DNA from: JAIBAI01 sp044238875
GTDB taxonomy: Bacteria > Bacteroidota > Bacteroidia > M30B66
DNA: 13,975 bases
Reading direction: 5' to 3'
NCBI GenBank assembly: GCA_044238875.1
Contig: JBIICM010000057.1
Location: 1 to 13,975, forward strand
This document shows positions 8,154-13,975 of the stretch, piece by piece (positions within the stretch are counted from its first letter, which is position 1; every line of letters starts with the position of its first letter). A program made the position numbers and the translations under genes. The notes beneath the pieces are model-generated. The model was given only the letters and a program-made list of their open reading frames with translations. It searched no databases and was not told where the DNA came from.

Positions 8154-8444
8154 ATGAGCATTCTTCTCAAACCTATCATTACAGAAAAAATGACCGGTCT
8201 GGCCGAGAAAATGAACCGTTATGGTTTTGTGGTCAGTTCTGAAGCGAACAAAATCCAAATAAAGCAGGCCGTAGAGAAAGCCTACGGTGTGAATGTGGAA
8301 GAGGTACGCACGATGAAATACATTGGTAAAGTAAAAGCCCGCAATACGCGTTCGGGAGTTAAATACGGAATTACCGGTCGGTGCAAGAAGGCCATTGTGT
8401 CACTTGCGCCCGGTGAATCCATTGACTTTTATAGCAGCATCTGA
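8154..8444 (+). CDS. rplW: Large ribosomal subunit protein uL23
   Basis: uL23 lies at the exit of the peptide tunnel and in bacteria is the docking site for trigger factor and the signal recognition particle. The 96-residue protein shows the usual start LLKPIITEKM, then the RNA-binding fold with ANKIQIKQAVEKAYGVNVEEVRT (about 31-53). It begins one base after the rplD stop, in a TGATATG junction identical to that between rplC and rplD. Length is normal for the family. Confidence 0.98.
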   Translation: MSILLKPIITEKMTGLAEKMNRYGFVVSSEANKIQIKQAVEKAYGVNVEEVRTMKYIGKVKARNTRSGVKYGITGRCKKAIVSLAPGESIDFYSSI

Positions 8445-8449
8445 TAACC

Positions 8450-9271
8450 ATGGCACTTAGAAAATTCAATCCGATAACGCCCGGTACCCGCTTTAAGGTT
8501 GCGGATACTTACGATGACGTAACAACCCGTGAACCTGAGAAATCGCTTCTCGTTAAAAAGAAGAAATCAGGAGGAAGAAATAATTCAGGTAAAATGACTA
8601 TGCGCTACATTGGCGGAGGTCATAAGCAGCGTTACCGTTTGATTGATTTCAAACGCGACAAGCATGATGTACCTGCAACTGTGGTGAGCATTGAATATGA
8701 TCCGAACCGTTCTTCACGTATTGCATTGCTGCAGTATGCTGATGGCGAGAAACGTTATATACTTGCTCCCCAAGGTCTTAAAGTTGGCGCATCAGTTCAA
8801 TCTGGTGATTCCGCCCCTGTTGAAGCAGGTAACGCACTTTTCCTGAAAGATATTCCGCTGGGTACATTCATTCATAATGTTGAACTTCGCCCCGGTCAGG
8901 GTGCTGCCCTTGTGCGCAGCGCAGGATCAGCCGCTCAGCTGCAAGCTAAGGATGGCAGATATGTGATCATTCGCATGCCTTCCGGTGAAACAAGAATGAT
9001 TTTAGCAACCTGTATAGCCGTCATCGGATCTGTTTCAAATCCTGATCACCGATTGGTGCGCAGCGGAAAAGCAGGACGGTCGCGCTGGCTTGGCCGCAGA
9101 CCAAGAAACCGTGGTGTTTCTATGAACCCGGTTGACCACCCGATGGGCGGAGGTGAAGGACGGGCATCAGGCGGGCATCCACGCAGCCGTAAAGGCATTC
9201 CGGCTAAAGGTTACAAAACCCGCAAGCCTAAAAACCACAGCAGTAAATACATCCTCGAACGCAGGAAATAA
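8450..9271 (+). CDS. rplB: Large ribosomal subunit protein uL2
   Basis: uL2 is one of the most conserved 50S proteins and is needed for subunit association and peptidyl transferase activity. The 273-residue sequence matches E. coli L2 in length. The signature NPVDHPMGGGEGR (226-238) is present; the important histidine (His230 counting Met, His229 in the usual E. coli numbering) is kept, while the next histidine of the E. coli motif is methionine here. The gene begins five bases after rplW, whose TGA is followed by an in-frame TAA. The C-terminal region is rich in Arg, Lys and Gly, as expected for an rRNA-binding tail. Confidence 0.99.
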   Translation: MALRKFNPITPGTRFKVADTYDDVTTREPEKSLLVKKKKSGGRNNSGKMTMRYIGGGHKQRYRLIDFKRDKHDVPATVVSIEYDPNRSSRIALLQYADGEKRYILAPQGLKVGASVQSGDSAPVEAGNALFLKDIPLGTFIHNVELRPGQGAALVRSAGSAAQLQAKDGRYVIIRMPSGETRMILATCIAVIGSVSNPDHRLVRSGKAGRSRWLGRRPRNRGVSMNPVDHPMGGGEGRASGGHPRSRKGIPAKGYKTRKPKNHSSKYILERRK

Positions 9272-9297
9272 ATAATCTTACAGCACGCAAACGCAAT

Positions 9298-9579
9298 ATG
9301 AGCCGTTCACTAAAAAAAGGTCCTTTCATTGACTTCAAACTGGAGAAAAAAGTTTTCCAGATGATTGAATCAGGAAAAAAATCCGTGATTAAAACATGGG
9401 CACGCCGTTCCATGATAAGTCCGGACTTTGTGGGACAAACCATCGCCGTACACAATGGCAACAAATTCATTCCGGTTTACGTGACCGAAAACATGGTAGG
9501 TCACAAGTTGGGCGAATTTGCTCCAACCCGCACCTTCCGTGGGCACGCAGGTAACCGCAAAGACAAAGGCAAAAAATAA
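9298..9579 (+). CDS. rpsS: Small ribosomal subunit protein uS19
   Basis: uS19 sits in the 30S head with uS13 and contacts the bridge to the 50S subunit. The 93-residue protein has the family landmarks RSLKKGPF (3-10), KTWARRSMISPDFVG (32-46), VHNGNKFIPVYVTENMVGHKLGEFAPTRTF-type core (51-80) and a lysine-rich end. It starts 26 bases after rplB, without a Shine-Dalgarno sequence. Confidence 0.99.
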   Translation: MSRSLKKGPFIDFKLEKKVFQMIESGKKSVIKTWARRSMISPDFVGQTIAVHNGNKFIPVYVTENMVGHKLGEFAPTRTFRGHAGNRKDKGKK

Positions 9580-9603
9580 CCAACGTTCTTTATTCTCACT
9601 GTT

Positions 9604-10020
9604 ATGGGAGCCAGAAAAAAAATAGCCGCAGAGGCCAGAAAAGCAGAGCTGAAGAAAACAGCCATCGCTAAACTTAATGATTGCCCGACTTCTCCGCGCA
9701 AAATGAGGCTTGTTGCTGACTTGGTGCGGGGCGTTGAAGTTGACAAGGCACTTTCGATTCTCAAGTACACTAATAAAGAAGCAGCAGGTCGTCTTGAAAA
9801 ACTTTTGCTCTCTGCTATCTCCAACTGGCAGTCGAAAAACGAAGGTCTCCGACTGGAAGATAGCAATGTTTACATCAGTGAGATCAAGGTTGATGGGGCA
9901 GGCATGCTCAAGCGTCTCAGACCGGCTCCCCAGGGAAGAGGTTACAGAGTCCGCAAACGCTCTAATCATGTTACCATGATTTTGGCCGCAAGAGAGTCAG
10001 AAGGCGCAACGATTATTTAA
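9604..10020 (+). CDS. rplV: Large ribosomal subunit protein uL22
   Basis: uL22 contacts all 23S rRNA domains, and its beta-hairpin lines the exit tunnel, where macrolide-resistance changes can occur. The core SPRKMRLVADLVRG (30-43) and the hairpin region MLKRLRPAPQGRGYRVRKRSNH (101-122) are clear. At 138 residues it is longer than the 110-residue E. coli protein. The difference is mainly an N-terminal Lys/Ala/Glu-rich extension of about 17 residues, plus a few C-terminal residues. The start at 9604 lies 24 bases after rpsS. A later start is possible in principle, but no other in-frame ATG lies before the conserved core. Confidence 0.97.
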   Translation: MGARKKIAAEARKAELKKTAIAKLNDCPTSPRKMRLVADLVRGVEVDKALSILKYTNKEAAGRLEKLLLSAISNWQSKNEGLRLEDSNVYISEIKVDGAGMLKRLRPAPQGRGYRVRKRSNHVTMILAARESEGATII

Positions 10021-10044
10021 AAATTAAAGCACTCAAAAGCATAC

Positions 10045-10800
10045 ATGGGACAAAAAGCTAACCCGATCGGCCTTCGTCTAGGCATCATCCGCGGATGGGA
10101 TTCCAACTGGTACGGAGGAAAAAATTTTACAGACAAACTGGTTGAAGATCATCAGATCAGAAAATATCTGAATGCTCGTCTGACCAAGGCTGGTGTTTCA
10201 AAAATTGTGATTGAAAGAACCCTCCGCCTGGTCACTGTTACCATCAACACGGCACGCCCCGGTATCATTATCGGAAAAGGCGGCCAGGAGGTTGATAAAC
10301 TCAAGGAAGAGTTGAAAAAAATCACCAAAAAGGAAGTTCAGATCAATATCTTCGAAATCAAACGTCCTGAGCTGGATGCCCGTTTAGTGGCAGATGGCAT
10401 TGCACGTCAGCTCGAAGGCAGGATCTCTTTCCGCAGGGCCATGAAAACTTCAATTTCATCAACCATGCGAATGGGTGCCGAAGGAATTAAGGTAAAAGTT
10501 TCTGGTCGCTTAGGCGGTGCAGAAATGGCACGCGTTGAAGGTTACAAGGAAGGCCGTACGCCCCTTCATACCCTGCGCGCAGATATTGACTATGCTGTTT
10601 CAGAAGCCCATACAACCTATGGTCGTATTGGTATAAAGGTTTGGATTTGTAAAGGCGAGGTTTATGGAAAACGTGACCTAAGTCCTAACATTGGTATGGC
10701 AGCTCAAAAAACCGGCGGCGGTAGTCAGGGTGGCGGCGATAATCGTGACCGTGATCGCGATCGTGGCCGTCGTGACCGCAAACGCGGCGACAAGCGATAA
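10045..10800 (+). CDS. rpsC: Small ribosomal subunit protein uS3 with Arg/Asp-rich tail
   Basis: uS3 lies at the mRNA entry of the 30S subunit and contributes to mRNA helicase activity. The start GQKANPIGLRLGIIRGWDSNWY-like region is typical. A type II KH domain follows, with the GKGG loop at residues 77-80, then the C-terminal S3 domain containing GRLGGAEMAR and GRTPLHTLRADIDYA. At 251 residues it is longer than E. coli S3 (233). The excess is a low-complexity tail from about residue 222: a glycine/serine linker, then alternating Arg-Asp pairs and a basic end. It is the last gene of this operon; rplP, which normally follows, is absent and a terminator lies about 50 bases downstream. Confidence 0.98.
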   Translation: MGQKANPIGLRLGIIRGWDSNWYGGKNFTDKLVEDHQIRKYLNARLTKAGVSKIVIERTLRLVTVTINTARPGIIIGKGGQEVDKLKEELKKITKKEVQINIFEIKRPELDARLVADGIARQLEGRISFRRAMKTSISSTMRMGAEGIKVKVSGRLGGAEMARVEGYKEGRTPLHTLRADIDYAVSEAHTTYGRIGIKVWICKGEVYGKRDLSPNIGMAAQKTGGGSQGGGDNRDRDRDRGRRDRKRGDKR

Positions 10801-10849
10801 GTTTAATTCATTAGCGACCAACAGCCGGCTTGCTGATATAATTACCTTT

Positions 10850-10879
10850 AAGCCCTTGCAGTGATGCAGGGGCTTTTTT
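10850..10879 (+). terminator. Intrinsic terminator of the ribosomal operon
   Basis: AGCCCTTGCA (10851-10860) pairs with TGCAGGGGCT (10865-10874) in a 10-bp stem with one G-T wobble and a GTGA loop. It is followed at once by a run of six T (10874-10879); A10850-T10875 can extend the stem. It lies 50 bases after the rpsC stop. The opposite strand has no T run after the hairpin, so it should act only on the rightward transcript and not on mqnD. Confidence 0.92.
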
Positions 10880-10924
10880 AGTAAAATTTCAACCTATTCG
10901 ACTTGGATGACACAAGGAATTGCG

Positions 10925-11767
10925 TCAATCCCCTCCGACAAAAAGCGGCTCAGTTACCTCTCTGTGCGGTGTAAAATTCTGCCCTGAAAGCAAAAGGGTT
11001 CTGATGGCCTGCTTACCCTGAGTACCCAGTGAAATGCTGAATGCGTTAACATACAAACCTATGTGTTGCTGTATTACATCAGGATCCATTTCACGTGCAT
11101 GCGAACGCACGAAAGCTTCTGAATCAGACGGATGAAGCAGGGCAAACTGAACACTCTGTCTGATCAGCTTTTCAATTTCCAGCTTTACGGTAGCCGACAA
11201 ACTTCTTTTTACAACTATACAGCCGAGCGGAACCGGCATACTGAATTGCTGCTCCCAGAATTCCCCGAGGTCCATAATTTTTTTCAAGCCCTTCGCTGCA
11301 TAGGTAAAACGGTTTTCATGAATTATAAGACCCGCATCAACTGATCCGGAGCACACCGCTTCTTCTATCGCTGAAAAAACCATGAACCGTTTCTTTCTGA
11401 TCCCCGGAAAAGCTTTTGTGAGGAGTAAGTGGGCAGTGGTGTTTTCTCCCGGCACAGCGATAACAAGATTTTCAATGGTTTCACTGTCGGCAGGATATGC
11501 TGTAGCTGCTATAAGCAGCGGGCCACACCCCTTACCCAGCGCGGCACCAGCATCCAATATCTGATAGTTTTCAGCTATCAGAGGCAATACACCTACGGAT
11601 ACCTTACAGATATCAGGCTTTCCTTCAATGGCTAATTGATTTAGGGCTTGTACATCCTCAAACCGGAGATCAAAATCAAATGCCGTTTTACCCAGCTTAC
11701 CATGAATCAACGCATCAAAAATGAAGGTGTCATTCGGACAGGGTGATATAGCCAGGCTGAATTTCAT
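10925..11767 (-). CDS. mqnD: 1,4-dihydroxy-6-naphthoate synthase (futalosine menaquinone pathway)
   Basis: MqnD converts cyclic dehypoxanthine futalosine to 1,4-dihydroxy-6-naphthoate in the alternative (futalosine) route to menaquinone, the electron carrier of the respiratory membrane. The 280-residue protein opens with the family hallmark SPCPNDTFIFDAL (8-20), followed by FEDVQALNQLA (36-46), a GCGPLL segment (80-85) and IIHENRF (148-154). His150 fits the conserved active-site histidine of this periplasmic-binding-protein-like fold. I placed the start at 11767 because the family begins just before SPCPND. The upstream in-frame ATG at 11812 would add 15 unrelated residues and overlap valS. 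It begins 10 bases after the valS stop and is probably cotranscribed with it. MqnA is related but has different signatures; the MqnD call is firm. Confidence 0.95.
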   Translation of the reverse strand: MKFSLAISPCPNDTFIFDALIHGKLGKTAFDFDLRFEDVQALNQLAIEGKPDICKVSVGVLPLIAENYQILDAGAALGKGCGPLLIAATAYPADSETIENLVIAVPGENTTAHLLLTKAFPGIRKKRFMVFSAIEEAVCSGSVDAGLIIHENRFTYAAKGLKKIMDLGEFWEQQFSMPVPLGCIVVKRSLSATVKLEIEKLIRQSVQFALLHPSDSEAFVRSHAREMDPDVIQQHIGLYVNAFSISLGTQGKQAIRTLLLSGQNFTPHREVTEPLFVGGD

Positions 11768-11777
11768 AATGCGGTTT

Positions 11778-13975
11778 TCATCCAACATCCATGGCGGCAA
11801 GCTGGGCCTCAATCATTTCGATTCGCTGGAGGGCATCCTGCTCTTTTTTCCGCTCCCCCTCAACAACCTCTTGTTTTGCATTTGCCATAAACTTCTCGTT
11901 GCCCAACTTTTTGCGCACTGAATCAAGAAAACCCCTTGTATAATCAAGCTCCTTCGTTAACTTTTCTTTTTCTGCAGCCGGATCAATATGCGCTGACACC
12001 TCCAGAAAAAATTCTCCCGACCTGCTCATTATTCTCATGGCATTTGACGGATTTTCTGAAACCGGAGCAATCTCACTAATATTCGCCAGTTTCATGATCA
12101 CCGCTGAAAACGGAAGCATATTTTCGCCTGAGCTTTTAATAAAAAGACTCAGCGTTTCTTTTGGTGAAACACCCTTCTCATTGCGCGCATTTCGAATGGC
12201 GGCGATCAGCTCCATAGCGTTTTCAAAAGCCATGATCAGCTGCTCATCAGCGGCCGGCGGCGTTTTGGTCTGACGAATGATGAGCAGATCCTGTGTATCT
12301 CTTTGCCGGAGATATCCCCATATTTCTTCTGTAATAAAGGGTATAAAAGGATGCAACAATTCAAGCAAACGCTCGAAAAAGCCGATGCCCGCTTCAAGCG
12401 TCTGGTGATCAATCTTTTTATCTGAGGCCGGCTTTACCGCTTCAAGATAAACGCTGCAGAAATCGTCCCAAACCAGCTTATACAACAGCATGAGTGCCTC
12501 CGACAAACGGTATTTCGCAGTCAGGTCCTGAAATTTCAGCGTCTCTGCGCTGAGTTTATGCTCAAACCAGATAATGGCTTCACGGGCGGCCTCCTGCTGG
12601 GGCACATCTGCTGCTTCCCATTGCGAAATCAGGCGGAAGGCATTCCAGATTTTATTGTTGAAATTTCTTCCCTGTTCACAAAGCCCTTCATCAAAAGGCA
12701 AATCATTGCCGGCAGGCGAGGTGAGCAACATGCCCATCCGCACTCCATCTGCACCATACTTCCCGATCAGCTCAATCGGATCAGGTGAGTTACCCAGCGA
12801 TTTCGACATTTTCCGACCCTGCTTGTCCCTTACAATTCCTGTAAGGTAAACATTGGTAAATGGTGGTTCACCTGTGTATTCAAGCCCTGCCATAATCATT
12901 CTGGCTACCCAGAAAAACAGAATCTCAGGGGCTGTAACCAAATCGTTGGTCGGATAATAATACTTCAGATCAGCATTCCAGTCTGCTCTTTCCTTGCTGA
13001 AAGCCTCCGGATCAAATACTGAAATGGGCCAAAGCCATGATGAAAACCAGGTATCGAGCACATCTTCATCCTGACGCAATGCAGAAATTTCCAATGTTTT
13101 TCCTTTTTCACCGAAGGCTGAAACAGCCTCCTCAGCAGTTCGGGCAACTACAAAATCGCCGGTGCCGTCATACCATGCCGGAATACGCTGCCCCCACCAC
13201 AGCTGACGTGATATACACCAGTCCTTCACATTTTCCATCCAGTGGCGGTATGTATTAACATATTTTGCCGGATGCAATTTTACCTTACCTGAAAGCACTG
13301 CATCAAGCGCTGGCCGGGCCATGGCCTCCATCTTCAGGAACCATTGCAACGATAATTTCGGCTCAATTACCGCATCTGTACGTTCAGAATAACCTGCTTT
13401 ATTGATGATGTCCTCCGTCTTAACAAGTAAACCGGCAGCTGCAATATCCTTTACAATTTCTTTACGTACATCAAACCGGTCCTTTCCGATATACATGCCG
13501 GCGGCTTCACTCATTGTACCGTCATTGGCAATCACATCAATAGCCTGCAGCCCGAACTTCATACCTATCTGGTAGTCATTGATGTCGTGCGCAGGGGTAA
13601 TTTTAAGCGCTCCCGATCCGAACTCCCTGTCAACATATTCATCGGCAATAACAGGTACCTGCCTGCCGTTGATCGGCACTACTACGGTTTTACCGATAAG
13701 TGAAGCATACCGCTCATCTGAAGGATGCACACAAACGGCCACGTCACCGAGTATGGTTTCCGGTCTGGTTGTGGCTACTGTAACCGAATAGCTGCCATCA
13801 GGTGCGGCATATTTTACATAATACAGCTTCGAAGGGCTTTCCCGGTAAATAACCTCCTCATCAGATAAGGCCGTTTGTGCCTTGGGATCCCAGTTGATCA
13901 TCCTGATACCCCTGTAAATCAGCCCCTTCTTATAGAGATCAATAAATACATCTATTACCGCTGCACTGAGCGGCT
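11778..13975 (-). CDS. valS: Valyl-tRNA synthetase (N-terminus outside window)
   Basis: ValRS charges tRNA-Val with valine and hydrolyses misacylated threonyl-tRNA. The frame is open to the right edge: the codons upstream of the ATG at 13901 read LYKKGLIYRGIR, a typical ValRS segment, so that ATG is internal. The 731 visible residues include the editing domain with ATTRPET (67-73) and ITPAHDINDY (125-134), the catalytic-domain motifs WWGQRIPAW and DVLDTWFSS, the KMSKS loop (388-392; bases 12798-12812), the anticodon-binding domain, and a C-terminal coiled-coil arm of about 60 residues ending at MDVG. Roughly 145 N-terminal residues, including the HIGH-type motif, are missing only because the window ends. 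No frameshift or lost motif is seen. It is the upstream partner of mqnD; any promoter lies outside. Confidence 0.98.
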   Translation of the reverse strand, partial: PLSAAVIDVFIDLYKKGLIYRGIRMINWDPKAQTALSDEEVIYRESPSKLYYVKYAAPDGSYSVTVATTRPETILGDVAVCVHPSDERYASLIGKTVVVPINGRQVPVIADEYVDREFGSGALKITPAHDINDYQIGMKFGLQAIDVIANDGTMSEAAGMYIGKDRFDVRKEIVKDIAAAGLLVKTEDIINKAGYSERTDAVIEPKLSLQWFLKMEAMARPALDAVLSGKVKLHPAKYVNTYRHWMENVKDWCISRQLWWGQRIPAWYDGTGDFVVARTAEEAVSAFGEKGKTLEISALRQDEDVLDTWFSSWLWPISVFDPEAFSKERADWNADLKYYYPTNDLVTAPEILFFWVARMIMAGLEYTGEPPFTNVYLTGIVRDKQGRKMSKSLGNSPDPIELIGKYGADGVRMGMLLTSPAGNDLPFDEGLCEQGRNFNNKIWNAFRLISQWEAADVPQQEAAREAIIWFEHKLSAETLKFQDLTAKYRLSEALMLLYKLVWDDFCSVYLEAVKPASDKKIDHQTLEAGIGFFERLLELLHPFIPFITEEIWGYLRQRDTQDLLIIRQTKTPPAADEQLIMAFENAMELIAAIRNARNEKGVSPKETLSLFIKSSGENMLPFSAVIMKLANISEIAPVSENPSNAMRIMSRSGEFFLEVSAHIDPAAEKEKLTKELDYTRGFLDSVRKKLGNEKFMANAKQEVVEGERKKEQDALQRIEMIEAQLAAMDVG

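Noticed and set aside
9370..9969. 199-codon open frame antisense to rpsS and rplV
   Set aside because: It covers two certain ribosomal protein genes and the gap between them, with no family resemblance; a shadow frame.
10823..10830. AGCCGGCT palindrome between rpsC and the terminator
   Set aside because: It has no loop and the flanks do not pair, so it would not form a stable hairpin; probably chance.
11768..11812. Longer mqnD start at 11812
   Set aside because: The extra 15 residues overlap the end of valS and are not part of the family; the ATG at 11767 places the conserved SPCPND motif at its usual distance.

Overview
This window comes from a member of the Bacteroidota. Four things point there: a large surface protein ending in a gliding-motility-type (type IX secretion) C-terminal sorting domain; a promoter matching the -33 TTTG / -7 TAnnTTTG consensus of the phylum; no Shine-Dalgarno sequences in front of any ribosomal protein gene; and fusion of the str and S10 ribosomal operons with no tuf gene between fusA and rpsJ. 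I do not try to name the class or genus.

Layout. Positions 2-3163 (+) are the 3' end of a very large modular secreted protein: Ig-like repeats, then PKD-type domains, then a type B T9SS sorting domain. Its start lies beyond the left edge. A 345-base gap (3164-3508) holds the promoter of the ribosomal operon and a leader with two tiny candidate ORFs. Positions 3509-10800 (+) are one tightly packed operon: rpsL, rpsG, fusA, rpsJ, rplC, rplD, rplW, rplB, rpsS, rplV, rpsC. It encodes small- and large-subunit proteins plus elongation factor G, and gaps between genes run from 1 to 35 bases. A strong intrinsic terminator (10850-10879) closes it just after rpsC. Positions 10925-13975 (-) hold a convergent pair: valS (valyl-tRNA synthetase, N-terminus cut off by the right edge) followed 10 bases later by mqnD of the futalosine menaquinone pathway.

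The ribosomal genes all look intact and of normal length for their families. The main structural oddity is that the operon stops at rpsC. In most bacteria rplP, rpmC, rpsQ and the spc genes follow directly, but here a terminator and an unrelated convergent operon follow instead. This is either a real rearrangement in this lineage or an assembly join, and reads across the junction would settle it. I see no CRISPR array, mobile element, tRNA, rRNA or defence gene. I found no convincing new biological system; the leader ORFs upstream of rpsL and the split operon are the best leads.
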